Below, piece after piece: positions 23,283-36,168 of a DNA stretch of 64,000 bases. Made by a program: the position numbers and the translations under genes. This DNA comes from Certhia americana. Lineage: Eukaryota; Chordata; Aves; Passeriformes; Certhiidae. The first letter of the stretch is position 1. Every line of letters begins with the position of its first letter. The stretch is taken from positions 408,769 to 472,768 of the forward strand of contig JAGMWU010000029.1 in assembly GCA_018697195.1 (NCBI GenBank). Reading direction: 5' to 3'. Below the pieces are notes generated by a model. The model had not been told where the DNA came from and ran no database searches. It saw only the letters and a list, made by a program, of their open reading frames with translations.

Positions 23283-26200
23283 TCTGTTTCCTCAGGGGGT
23301 GGCTGTGTCATTCCTGGAGAGCCACAAGAATCCCAGTGAAATCAGAACCTCTGTGACACTGAACTGGGAGCAGGGAACTGAATAAAAATGCTCCAGCTGT
23401 GTCCAAAGGGATGGAGGAATGGGAGCCTGGCACTTCTCAGCCCCACCCAAGGCCTCTCCAGTTCCTCTCTTGGGGAATCCTGGGTGTTTTATTCCCTCAG
23501 GAGGGTTTGCCTGCAGCTGGAATGTTGTGGGCAGCACCTGGCACTTGAGCTAAGGAAGGGCCACACTCCAACCAGTGAGGAAAACAAATAGAACAAAAAA
23601 AAAAATTTAAAAAAAAAATAAAAAAATATCTATCCTCTCAGGTGATTTGCCTACAAACTCCATGCCCTCTGTCACAAGCACACATTAACCCTTCCTGGAG
23701 TGGGATTTTTATGCTTTTCTTGCTAAGCCAGACTATGCTTTTCCCCAGTCCCTATTCAATTATTCAATTCCAGGTAAGTTTATTTTTAACTCTCCTGCTT
23801 TTCTCTTTACTCTAAACTCAGGTTGTTATTTGCTGCTATTTGCTCGTGCATCCCCTTACCCAACCCACGTGTTTTGTACACAGAATACACAAATTCCTGT
23901 TAGGTTTGCTTTTCCCCCCGAGTACCAGGCAGCTTAATGAGGCCAGGCCAGACTAAAAAACCTCCTTAAGTGCTGTTTGGAGCAGACAGAAGGCAAATGT
24001 TGCGTGTTCAGGTGGGGCTGATGTGTTCTGGCAGAAGAAAACACCTCCTAGGTGTGCATTCCTGCAAATGAGATATAAAATAGGTTCCTATTTCCCTGGG
24101 GTGATTGCGATGTTCGCTCCACCAGGCTGCAGTGGACAGAGATCCATTAAAAGTTTTAAAACAACTGCTGGGTTACAAAAACCTGCTTGAAGGAGGTGTC
24201 AGCTTTCCCCCACCTGTGTCCAATTAATTAATTTAATAATTAAGCCATTCAGGCTTGATTGGGGCACCCAAAAAACAAAGGGGCCTCTCCTTCCCTCAGC
24301 ACAGAAAACCTTCTCTGCAGAAATAACTGAATTAATGCTGACTCCTCCTTTTTGCCACTCTGGGATTTCATGCCTGGCTGCCATTCCTTTGGATATTTTA
24401 AACTTTTTTTTTTTTTAATTTGGATTTTAAAACTCTCTTTGGTACTATTTGCTTCCTCAGGAGTTATGTACACAGGATAAGCTGCTCACTCTTTTGCGAT
24501 GGCATAAATAGACTGAGGATTTAAAATCTCGTGCTGAAGGAGGCTTTTTCAAGCTTACCACTTATTTTTTGCCATCTTGGTGTATTCATTCCAATTTTCC
24601 AAACCCCTCTGTAGATTGCAGCACAAAGCACGTCTCAGCCATGTAATTCTGGGTCTCCAGACAGGTGTAAGGGTTGAGAGGGAACTCAGGATTTATATTT
24701 CACACCTGCCTTTCTCCTCAGATAAACCCATTCCCTGTTTCTGCCTGTGCCACTTCAATTTCTCCCTGCTTTTTCAGGAAGTTGCTGTGAGAAACCCTGA
24801 CAAAATAACCCAATATTGGCTTTTCTTGTCCAGTGCTTTGACCATTCCAAAAGAAAATCCCTCTGTGGGATCTTGCAGGGTCTCAGGAATTTGTTTTATT
24901 TATGGGAGCAATTTGTCTCTAATGAGAGTTCTGCCTTCCAGTTCAGGAAGAAGCCAAATGAGCCCAAGGACCTGGATATCTGTAGTGAGTCAAGAATTGA
25001 TTTCAAATATTCTTTCAACATCCAAGAATGTTTATTTTTGTACGAGGATGAGTCAATACCATCAGCTGATGTGCAGGGAAGGGGAAAAGAAAGGAAGAAA
25101 AAAGAGTAGGCCCAAATGGCTGAATGGATAATGGACTTTCTGCCCGAGTGATAATGACTTCAAACCTGCCTTGATCCCAGTGGCCAGAATTTATTCCCAG
25201 CAGCAGCCAGCACAAGGACTGGCTTTTAGGGAAGTTAAACAATGTTCATCCCAATCTCCAGCTCTGTCAGCACCACACAAGCCCAGTTTTGGCCTCTAAT
25301 CTCACCTTTTCCACACCAGCAGACCCTACAAACTGTCCAAACCTGCCCTTCCCTCCTTTCTTCTGTTCCTTGGTGAAATTCAGCTGCCCTGCTGAAGTCT
25401 GATAGATTAAATTTGATTAGAATGGAGAATTCTGGTGTGGGCAGAGTGCTGGTCACTGAGTGAGTTCCTCACCGTGCACAAACATCCCCCAGGGTTTAGT
25501 TTGAAGTTTATGCTTAAATACCTGGCAGAGTGAGGCAGCCAGGTCAAGCAGACGCTGGAATCAGGTGCCTTTTGGGACTCCTGGTGCTCATTCAGGTGAA
25601 AGGAAACGTTTTGCAGGGCAAGTGGTGAAACCCCAAGGGTCCTGTCAGGGTTCAGGAGGTTCATCTGGGTTGTTTTCTCTGTTAGAAATGGGCATTGCTT
25701 TCACCATTCATTGCTGTAATCCACAGTTTTCCAGCCAGAGGAATGGAAATGGGGCTTGGATGGTGCTGGGGGGGATGGACAGAGGTAATCTGCTGTCCTT
25801 AGAGCTGGGAATTCAAGGGAAAGGTCAGGAAAGGCCCTGCTTGGTGTTGTCAGAATTCAGTATTTACCAATCTGCTCTATCAGCTGTAATAGTCAAACAC
25901 AGACCCGTTCCTGCCTGATCCCTGGTGGATTCTCCTCCCTCCATCTTGCCATGGAAACAGTGAACTCAGGGATATTCAACACCATTTCGGAATGTTACAG
26001 CACTTTTACCTTTGTAAGGTGGGATGCTTTTAAAGCACACCCTCCTCATGGCACAAAACTGTAATTTTTGTCCAGCCCTGGGCAGAAACCAAGAGAGACG
26101 AACGCCTTCCCAGGTGATCCCAGAGTTTTGGAGCCTGGTTTTCAGCTCAGCCTCCTTTAATCCTGACATCCATGTGGAAAGAGGGCGTGGAGCTCTCAGT

Positions 26201-29200
26201 GATGAGTTGGCATTTTGGGTGCTTTGCATTTAAGACAATAAATTAACTTCAGACAACTCCTAATTTCAAATAAGTGATCATTTTGCAGAGAATTTCAATG
26301 ACTGGGGCACTTTGGTGAAAGGAATGAGGAATGCTGCCTAAAATACAACAACCTGGTGCCCAGAACTTGAGTACCTCCTTCTTTGGTGTGCTTCCAGCAC
26401 TGAGTGAGGACTTTGTAAGCAGGAAAAGAAACCTAAGGGAGGTTTCCTAAACCTAGGGAAGGTCCCTAAATCTGAGAATAAGAGGAGAAAAGGGATTTAT
26501 GGGAGGGAAATTACAGAAGATACTTTGAAAATAACCAACTCTGCTGCAATAAAAAATAAAAGTGAGGGGAAGGGGTGGAATCTGCTGCAAAGAGGCAGGA
26601 CAGAGCCTTTGTGCTCAAGAGCTTCATCAAAGTCAATGGCCAATTATAACATTGGAACAAATGAGGATAAAATTGTGGATCTTGAAATTGCTCCAAAGGC
26701 AGACAGAGGAGCCTGATGTTTTCCATAATTTATTTCAAGGCTCAGATGGGGAATTCTGTGAATTAGAGAAACATCAATTGTGCTGTTTTCTTAATAATTT
26801 AGATGAGCTGCTCCTTTGATAATGACATTCCCAGCAGCTGTGGCAACAACTCTGAGGGCAAGCACAGGCTGAGGGAGAGGAAAGCGCTTGACACCAGGAG
26901 GGAAAGGTTGCACTTTTTGAGGGAGTGTTGGGAGTAAATCAAAGGAAATCTAAGGATTTGGAGTCCATCATTTGGTCATTTGTATGCAGATGGTTCCTCA
27001 ATTATTGCATGGCTTCCTGGACCTGCAGGAGACACACGCAGGGATTCAGGATCCAGCTGGATATTGCCAATAATATCCACATTTTCCAGATGAATCTCAA
27101 AGTACTTCACAACAAAAGCAGCGTTGTTTTCCTTGGCTGATTTTTTTTTTTTTTTAAAAAAAAAGGACATTGAGGCATGGATTGATTTGATTTGAGCCAT
27201 GAACATCAAATGTCCCTCCTTGGCCAAGTAACACCTACTCCTGATTTGTGGAGTTGCTTAAATTTGTCTCTTAAAGTAGCACAAAAATGACTGGTTTCCC
27301 CATAAAGTGATAAATTCAGTTGACAACATCCCAAGAACACGTGAGCAGGCAATACCAAGGACATGGTTAATTGAAACAGTGGTGCCAGCAGTTGAATATT
27401 TCAAATAGTTAGTCCCAAAATAACCATTTTCAGAGCTGTATTTATTAAAGGCAAAATTTTAAGGCCTAAATCTATATCATCCTCTTTGCTGTAATTGAGG
27501 AGCAGCTGACACACAATGGTGTCAAAAAGGATGTCAAAAGAATAGACAGTTACAGATATCTCCAAATTCTGAATGTTATGGAATCAGGTGTTTCATTTCT
27601 GGAAGAGCTGGAAACTTTAGGCCAATTTTGCAATCACAGATTTTCAAAAATATTGCTGAAGAAAAGTTCAGAATTTGAAGTTTGGGGTGAGTTAGTTGGC
27701 GCTCCTACTTTCTTTTTTTTTTTCTTTTTCAATAAAAAGAAGCTCTGAGAAACACAGCTAAGAAAAAATTGAGTTTTTACCAGACAACATTGCAGAATAT
27801 GAAACTCATCCATAGTAAATAAATATGTAGCCAGCAGTTCTAATTGTCCCGGATTTTCCAATAAATTATTTCACAAGTTAACAAAAAAAAACCCAAATCC
27901 TTTGGATATCACACCCTGCAACCCAGCTCAATATCAAGCCGCTCGTTGCCATAGCTGCAGCTCAGGAAAATGCATTTTTCTCCCAGTTTTATAAACAGAG
28001 ACTGCAACGGTGGAGCTCTGGGGACCACCACACAAAATCCAGTGGCCCCCAGCTGGCGACAAATGCCAGCCCTGGGGACTCATTCTGGCCACCTCAGAGC
28101 CCTGGCACAGGGACAGCATTGCTCTGCTTGTCCCTGAACACACCTTGGGCTGGCTTCTCCCCAGGTCCCTGTCCCCACGAGGACACAGGTGACACTTCCA
28201 TCACCTGCAACCCTCAGGAATGCTGTTGTTTTGCTGGAGGAGCAGCCAGCACACGCAAACCTGAATTTCTGGTGGGGCCTTTTGGTGGTTTGTGGGGGGT
28301 TTTAGATTTTTTCCCCCCCACACTTCCTGTGCTGGCCTCAGTTTTAGTCATCCCATAAACACTGGAGGAAGTCATGGATAGTGACTTGGATCAGCAATGC
28401 CACTGCCTGGCTTTGAGGTTCAGGGGGACACAGTTTTAGAGCACATAATTTCAATTTTTTGTATAAATAGAGATCTTCCCTTCCCTGTGAACAAAAGGTT
28501 AGGTTGGACAATAACACAAAAAGCAGCAATAACTCATCAGGGTCAGCTCCATGTTCTCACAGGAGAATGAATCCTGGATAATCTGATCTGCCAGGAGTGC
28601 AGAGCAGCTCCAGTGCACCCACTCATTGCAGAAGCTTTGGGAATTCTGGATGTTCAGGCTGAAAATTCCAGAATCCCTTTGTTTTTCCAGCAGGCTTGTT
28701 CCTATGCAAGCAAATGGGTAAATGGTAGAAAAACCCCAAATGGTTTTTTTACCAAATGGTAAAATTTAATTGATGGAAGGGGATTAAATGGTTAAAATCT
28801 GCTGAAGACCTTCCCAAAGGGTTTTTTGCTCTGGAGTTGTCTCAGGAGAACTGAGACTGGGATTTTAAAGATACAAGTGTTCACAAAACGGGGGTACAAT
28901 TTTCTCACTAATACAAATGCAGATTCCCTTCCTCACACCCAATTTTTTACATCCTTGGTCCTTTGCTTCAACACAGAACTCCCAGAGGAGTTTGTTTTTC
29001 AAAGGAATCCTGCTCAGCCACAGGGTCACAGTTTAGTTCTGATGTTTTGCCCTTCTCCAAGCCAGGAACAATGCCGAGGTTGGAGCAGGAAGGATAAGCA
29101 GGAGACACAGGCAAAAAGAGCCATCATTCCCTTTAGTCCTCATTAGACCCCAATGATCCCTCTTGTTTTCTCCATTTCCTTCGACCCCTTTTAAAAAAAT

Positions 29201-31263
29201 TAATGAGCCATAAGGACAAGGTTGATAATGAGCTGTTTATTGGCAGGATCATGGGTTGAGGGTGGAATCTGTTGGTGTTGCTAGAGAAAAACATTTCTAT
29301 TATGGAGCATCATAAAATGTTGGGCTTCAACAACAACTTTTGTGTTGTCAGGGATGGATTTATTAACAGGCTGTGCTCCTGGACCTTGTCTGAATCTTCT
29401 TAACAACAGGTTGATTTATTTAGGCTTAGGCTTGGTTCAGTTTCAGCCCTGCCTTGTGCTTTATTTTTGGGTAAGTTCAGAAAAAAACAGTGTGTGTTGT
29501 TCCCATGAACTGGCGATTTTTAAATTAACCCTTCACCAACTCCTGATTTTTATTTGGGATTAATTTCTGTTTATTATAAACACATCATCACTTCAGAGGA
29601 TGAACGAGTTACTGATGGCATTAAGCTCCAGGAATCGAGGGGGAGGGGGAGAATAACCTCAACTGAGCTCAGAAATGACAAATTAAGAACCAGTATTAGC
29701 AAAGAGAACTCTTAACATCTGCGTGGCAGCTCTTATTGAAATTTGATGCAAATCTGATGGTAGAATCCAGCATAATGTTATTTATGTAAAGAAACAGAGA
29801 TTGCTTTCATCTGCACGTGAGGGGTTGAATTGTTTTCCTCAATTGTTTCTGAATTTCTCTGTGCCCAGTTCGTGTTGATGTTGCAGTTTGCAGGGGGATT
29901 ACTCGCTCACCTGTCACACCCCTAACGTGAGATTTACATCACTGCTACCTGTCAGCCCCTCAGCTGGCAGAATAAACTGGCAAAAATCCAGGAAAGTTAC
30001 AGAATAAAGACATTTCCTTCCATAAGGGTGAAATACTGCAAGATTTAAAGGATGGAACATTTCAGACTGGGACACTCAGTGACAGATGCCAATAGGAGGC
30101 TTTGGGGCAGCTTCTCCTTTAGTCCAGGCAATGTTGGGTTTGTGCCACATCCTCAGAGTTCCAGGAGGATTTTTCAAAAGCATATTTGAACAAAATAATA
30201 GTGTGCCTTGCAGTTTGTTAATTTAATGCCAGCCTTGTCTTTTCTGCTGTGAGTGGAAGCTGCTGGTGTTATCTCCTGGGTACTCGCCTAGCTGTGCAGG
30301 AAGGGAGAGCAGAATCTTGAATATCTCTCAGCTCCACTCTCCCAAACTCCAAACCTGCTGTAACTGCTGCAGTGACACAGAAAGGAGCTGCTTTCATTTG
30401 CCTCTCATATTTTCATAACGAAGTGTTGCTGATTCACGAGCATAATTACATTGTTCTTTCAGCCTTTTGTGTGGCAGGGAGAGAGCAGAGAGCAGAGCTG
30501 CTCCTGGAAACACCTGGAATAACCTCCCTGCCGGCTCCAGGGATTGTTTTGAATTGTCTGCCTGTCCCCTGGGGACAAGGTGGCACCTCCCAGAGCACAC
30601 AGTGACTGCTGGCTGATCCCATCTCACCCCCAGATGAAAACTTCTTCCCTGTAGCACCAACCTCAGTTGTGTCATTCCAGAGGGAGCAAAACGTGGGCTG
30701 GTCCATGCTGGGAGCAGCTTTCCAAGCCAGAGCAGACAAGGTCACTCAGCACCAGCAGATTTAGGGGCCAACAAGTGCAAATCTTGCATTTGTTTAAATT
30801 CTGCCAGTCTGCAAGTTACCTCCAGCTGCATTCACATCCTGGGAGTAACAGAGAGTGGAGGGAGGTGACTCAAAGACAGCTGATCCGAACTAATTTTGGA
30901 AGCTGTTTGCTCTCCTCTGTGGAAGCCCCAGCAAAGGGGATGCAGAACATCCAAGGGAACTGCTGGAGGAAAAGGCAGAAAAGTGATAAAGAGTAAAGAA
31001 AAAATGTGTATTTGTTTAAAGGACTTACCTGATGGAGGGGATGCCAAGACCACATACTCTTGACTCCCTGATGCAGAGCTTTCCATATTTACCCTGGAAT
31101 GAGCAGTTTTCCTTCTTCCAATTCCATGTGGCATGGATGTTGGATTGGTCTGAAACAGCACCTACAGCTAGATCTGGTATGGGTCCCCTGGAGATAAGAG
31201 CTGTTAAAAGAAGTGATAAATGCTTGCATGTTTGGCTCCTCAGCATCGCTGGCAGTTCCAGGT
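23283..31263. other. Longest repeat-poor stretch (~8 kb)
   Basis: No CR1, LTR or minisatellite is visible here. It holds scattered A/T runs (about 23596-23630, 24405-24418, 27139-27165, 27713-27725). A 184-codon frame at 24577-25131 has no recognisable domain. Bases 29640-29960 are AT-rich and free of repeats, and are a candidate for conserved non-coding sequence. A possible minus-strand exon at 31029-31149 is discussed in the findings. No gene can be claimed. Confidence 0.45.
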
Positions 31264-31515
31264 GATCATGGAATTATAAAATCATGGAATGGCTTGGATT
31301 GGAAGCACCTTTAGTCCCACCATGGGCAGGGACACCTTCCACTGTCCCAGGTGGCTCCAAGCCCCATCCAGCCTGGCCTTGAACCCTTCCAGGGATCCAG
31401 GAGCAGCCACGGCTTCTCTGGGAATTCCATCCCAGCCTCTCCCCACCCTCCCAGGGATGAATTTCTTCCCAAAATCCCATCTCCCCCTGCCCTCTGGCAG
31501 CTCAGTGCCATCCTC
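31264..31515 (-). mobile_element. CR1 LINE 3' fragment
   Basis: Antisense CR1 3' region. From left to right on plus it shows 'aaatcatggaatggcttgg', 'ccatgggcagggacacctt', 'gcctggccttgaacccttcc', 'gggaattccatcccagcctc' and 'cccaaaatcccatctccccc'. About 250 bp are retained. It has lost about 10 bp in the 'ttaaagaccatccagttcc' region. Confidence 0.9.
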
Positions 31516-32955
31516 TGTGTGTGTGACAGTGGTGCCTGGTGGCTGAGCATCAGCTCCTGGCTTTGCCACCTGTAACTGCAGCGTGGCCCTGGCTGTGTTA
31601 CCTCCTCCTCTCCCACAATTCACACCCAACCTCACTGAAATCCTTGGATTTCTGGGGGTGCAGTGACAGAGGTGGGAGCCACAGCCAGGCCTCTTGCTAA
31701 CTAGAAATGATTGCAATGTGTTTAACTCACTGTGGAGGCATTCTGGGAAGAAAATATTAAATAAGTGGGAGATCTTTGGGAAGTGGTTGAGTGTTTTCCA
31801 TCTGGTATTTGCATTCTGGTGACAAGCACTGGTCAGATGGCTTGGAGTGTAAATAAATTCCCATTATGGCTTTAATGAAATGCATGCACTCAGATATTTG
31901 CATTTGGAAAGGGAAGCCAAAATCTCTGACGGAGCAGTAGAAATGAGTTTGCCAAAAGAGCTCACTGAGGGAAGAAAATCTCACTGAGTCTCTTCATACA
32001 GGACAAGAATCAGGTGTCTTTCAAGGAAATACCAACCTCAACTTAGAGAAGAGGTCACGGAATGACACCCCAGATGGTGTAAACTTCTTGAATTCCATGA
32101 AAAGCTACCTGGGAGTCTAAAGAATATTTGAAAGAATAGTTAGAAATAAAGAAACAAAACCCCCACTGTTTGATCCATGGGTAAAATAAGAGAAAGTGCT
32201 TTTATGAGTGTGGCAGTGAATAAATTCAAGTTTCCAATGCACTGGCCTATGGATGCTCTGATTGTTTGCACAGTGCTTACTTGTAACTTCTGACAGCTCA
32301 ACCCCAAAAGAAACCCAAAAGGCAAAACCAAAATACTCCATCCCCACAAACCCCTTCTGAAACCCCTGAGCTGAAAACATTTCCTGTTGGAAGTGTCAAA
32401 ATAGAACAGGGTTATCTTTTTAAAAAAACCCATTGCATCCACTCTTGCTGCTGAAATTTTTATTTGAGTTACAGGTGGTTTCAAAGGAGCCTCAGGGCTT
32501 TAAAATCCACCTGCCCAGGTATGTAATGTGTTTATATGCCCAGAACTGTCCCCCTCAGGGGTACATGTTGTTATCTATATGATCTGGGTTTAATTCCTTG
32601 GATAAGACAAGCCCTGTTGGTTTTTTTTAAAAAATTTTCCTGGCTATGCATTCTAGCTGTAATTCTTCTCCTACAGGTGGGATGAGTTCCATCCTGTGAT
32701 AGCTGTTATTTTCCCTTCTAGCCTTAACTGCTGACGTTTAGTGGGATATCTGCATTTTCTCCCCCTTTCTTGCATTAAGCCACTAAAAGGTTTCACTTTA
32801 GCCTGTCTGAAATTAATGTTGCATTGAGAATAACTTGTCCTGTTCTGGGGTTGATTAAGGTGACAGATCCTGCAGGATAATTGCTGCTGCTGTGGAGCTT
32901 TCCCAGCAGGAAAACCCAACATTTCCCAGTGGCAGGAGGGAAGTTTGGGAATCAG

Positions 32956-33120
32956 AAAATCATGGGAAAGGTTTGGCTGGGAAGGGACCAGCAAGACCAG
33001 ACAGTTCCACCCCTTTGGTCCCACCCTGGGACAGTGGGAGGTGTCCCTGCCCATGGCAGGGTGGCACAGGATGGGTTTAAGCTCCCTTCCCAGATAAACC
33101 AATCCATAATTCTGTGATTT
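32956..33120. mobile_element. Back-to-back CR1 fragments (composite)
   Basis: Two CR1 3' pieces meet in opposite orientation. Bases ~32956-33017 read as the antisense terminal block (aaatcatgggaaaggtttgg, then gggaagggacc and agttccacccctttgg). Bases ~33018-33120 read as a sense 3' end (gggacagtgggaggtgtccc, atggcagg, atgggtttaagctcccttcc, ataattctgtgattt). Both carry the same 3' terminal region, so a single inverted insertion does not explain them easily. Two nested or adjacent insertions are more likely. Confidence 0.75.
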
Positions 33121-35525
33121 CAGAGTGACTCTGCAGCTATCCCACACCCAGAGATCTCCTGTTCCTTATCTCCTGTTCCCCCACACTTCTCTTCTGCCAT
33201 CTCCTCTCTCCAGAGGGAAAAGAGCACATCCCATTATTATGAAGCAGATTTTCCCTGAATTTTCTGGGAGCTGTGGATGGGAGGAATTGCCCACTAATTG
33301 AACCCAGTTCTCCAGCAGCTCAAAGCCTGTCCTTGCTCTACACCCCCTTTTAGGAAGAGTAGCAGCGTAAAGGAAAGTCACAGCAATATCCAAGATGACT
33401 AAAATCAAAATGTCAATGTATTTTAATGATATGCTGAGGAATAGTCATGAAATTCCATGGTTTATATAATGCAGATAATCACTTTTCTGTCAAAACTATT
33501 GACACACATTCACTTTGACTGATAAGCATTGTGTCAAAACTCCTGATGGGGTTTTTGAATCCCAGGCTCTGAACCTTCTGGAAAAGTCAGAACCAAGTCA
33601 CTCAGCTCCAAACTTGAGATTCTGGGCTCATTTGGCAGTGTTTGCCTGCCATCCCCAGTACGTTTTTGATGTGCAGACATGCAAAATTTGGGTGTGTGCT
33701 GCTCATGGTCGAGCATTGCCTTGTGTTGGAACAGCTCAAAGCAAATCTCCAGGGTCAGTGTTGTCTTTTCTGTTTGTTTTTGCATCCTGTGTGCAGTTTC
33801 TGGGCAAACAGGCTGTGCAGAGCTGTTTGCCATCCCTCTTTGTTAAATAATTCTCAGTGTCTGCTGCTTTCAGAAACCTTTAAAGTCCAGGCTGCGCTGA
33901 GGGGAATGTGAGGTTTCATGTTGATCCCAACAACTGCTCAAGCAAAAGCTGATTTTGGAGTCAAATTATGATCCCTCAAAAGTGCAGCTGGGAGTTAAGC
34001 AGCTCTTTGCCTCTGAACAGCCCCCTTAAAATGCTTGATGCAATTTTAAATTCATTGGATTTTTTTTCCTGGTGCACAAAGAGAGGAAACCAAGTTTGCC
34101 TGAAAGTCATTAGAAAGGGCCGAGGTTAATGCTTGGCCTTTCCTAAGTGGTCCCAACCAATTTGGGGGTAGAGCCTGCCTAAATTTGGGCCAGCTTTAAG
34201 GATAACCTGGAGTGCAAAAAAATGTCTTTTCATGTTGTTTGGTGCCTTGTAAGAAAGTTTAACCTTTTCCCAGTTTCCCGGACACAAGGGGTGCACAGAG
34301 CAAGGTCTGCTGGGACCTCCTTGTTAGGCCTTGCTGTGGATAAGAATAAAAACTTTAAACAGTGGCATAAAAATAGGCCTTTTTTCTCTTCTCTGCCTCT
34401 TCTGTTATCTCAGAAAGATGCTTTGATGACTCTTCATTGCCTTCCTGACAGAGCAGTGATGTTCAGGTGGGTCTAATAAAATGTATTTCCCTCTTCCATC
34501 ATGTTTTTGCACAAGTGAGGGGATGATTTGCATCCTTTGATCGTTTGTGTGCTGATCCCTGGAGGAAAACTAAGACCTGGTGCTACTCAGTGAATTGAAG
34601 GGTGAGATTTTCCCACTTGTGCTTGTTCAGATTCCATCAGGAAATTTAGGAAAACAATTGCATTTTTGTTGCTTGATTTTCATTTTCATTTTTAGCACGT
34701 AGAAGAGAACAAAATATTCTTATCTAAGGATTCAGAAAATGAGCTTCCAGAGGAACCTGAGCCTGTCTCGACTCCAGTAGCATTTCTAATGCTGGTCAAA
34801 CACTTCTCTCTCTGGCATTTACAGTGATATAAATGGCCCATTATATCACTGTTTTATATTTTTGGTGTCTTCTTTTACTTTCAGAAAGTAACTTAAAATT
34901 AAGATATGTTCAGTAGCAATGACCAAAGGTCCAGGAGAAGCCAAATTAACCTCAGTGAGCCCCAGGCAGGCCTTGAGCTGGGCTGCTGGTGGCCCTGGAG
35001 GTTGGAGAGGAGTGTCCAGAGCACTCAGCAACATCTGGTGGGACATAATTGCATTGATGAGAATTCGACTTTATGACCAATGAACCTCTCCAAAAACCCT
35101 GCTTTCTGAGGGGCTGTGAGAACAAACAAGGGCAGCACTGCTGGCTTGTCACTGCTTTTTAGGCTACTTTTTTAGCAGAGATGCTTTTAGCAGATGCTTT
35201 TTGCAAAATGGGACAGAATCTGCACTAGAAGCCAAGCCTTGTGCTCCAAATGGCCATCTCTGTGTGTGCCACAGAGCTCTGTGAATTCCAGGAGGGTGGA
35301 AACAGGGGCAGCCCGTGATTTCCAGTCCCCAGCGTGCTCCATGTGGAGCTGGAATGGGGCACGGAGGTCACTGGTGTCACACGCCCTCATTAGCAGCAGC
35401 TGCCAGTGCCAAAGGCCGGGGGCACAAGGCCTCTCTTGGAAATGCTGCGCCTTAACACTGGCAATCACATAAATAATTCAAGTGTTGGCATGGCTGGACC
35501 TCAGCTAAATGTTAACAGCAGGGTC
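33121..35525. other. Single-copy stretch
   Basis: No gene is supported. A weak plus-strand exon-like pattern at 34414-34466 is discussed in the findings. The rest has no repeat similarity I recognise. Confidence 0.45.
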
Positions 35526-36168
35526 CAGCCCTGGAACTCAGCTCCCTCAGCCCTGGAATTGAGACACTCAGCCCTGGAATAGAGTATTTCAGCCCCAGAA
35601 TTGAGGATTTCAACCCTGGAATTGAGCCCATCAGCTCTGGAATGAGGCCCTAAGTGCTGAAGTTGACCTCTCTCAGCCTGGAATTGAGGATTTCAACCCC
35701 AGAATTGAGTATTTCAGCCCTGGAATCAAGACATTTAGCCTGGAATTGAGTGTTTCAGCCCTGGAACTGAGCCTCTCAGCTCTGGAATTAAGCCCCTGAG
35801 CTCTGGAACTGAACTTATCAGCCTGGAATTGAGCCCCTCAGCCCTGAAACCTAGTCACTCAGCTCTCCAATTCGGCCCCCATCCTGGGATTGTAAACCTC
35901 AGCTCTAGAACTGAGCATTTCAGCCCTGGAATGAAGAACCTCAGCCCTGGAGTTGAGTATTTCAGCCCTGGAACTGAATATTTCAACACTGGCATTGAGT
36001 CCCTCAGCCCTGGCATTGAGTGTCTCAGCCCTGAGATTGAGCGCCTCAACCCTGGAATTATTTTAACCCTGGAACTGAGCCCCTCAACCCTGGGATTGAA
36101 TGTTTCAGCCCTGAAATTGATATTTCAACCCCAGCACTGAGCCCCTCAGCCCTGGAATTGAACCCCTC
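35526..36168 (+). repeat. 21 bp minisatellite, ~31 copies
   Basis: About 31 diverged copies of a 21 bp unit, consensus near 'cagccctggaattgagtatt' plus one base. Lengths vary from 17 to 23 bp in a few units. Because 21 is a multiple of three, long frames stay open. The plus frame from 35829 encodes a seven-residue repeat of the type L-S-P-G-I-E-x. The frame is broken wherever a unit is off-length, so coding is unlikely. Confidence 0.9.

Noticed and set aside
23749..23773. 25 bp micro-exon pattern between 'cttttccccag' and GTAAGT
   Set aside because: Too short to judge for coding potential and without neighbouring exon support.
24577..25131. 184-codon plus-strand open frame
   Set aside because: No domain, signal peptide or repeat pattern is recognisable. 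Overlapping frames are equally open, and a frame of this length can arise by chance in 64 kb read six ways.
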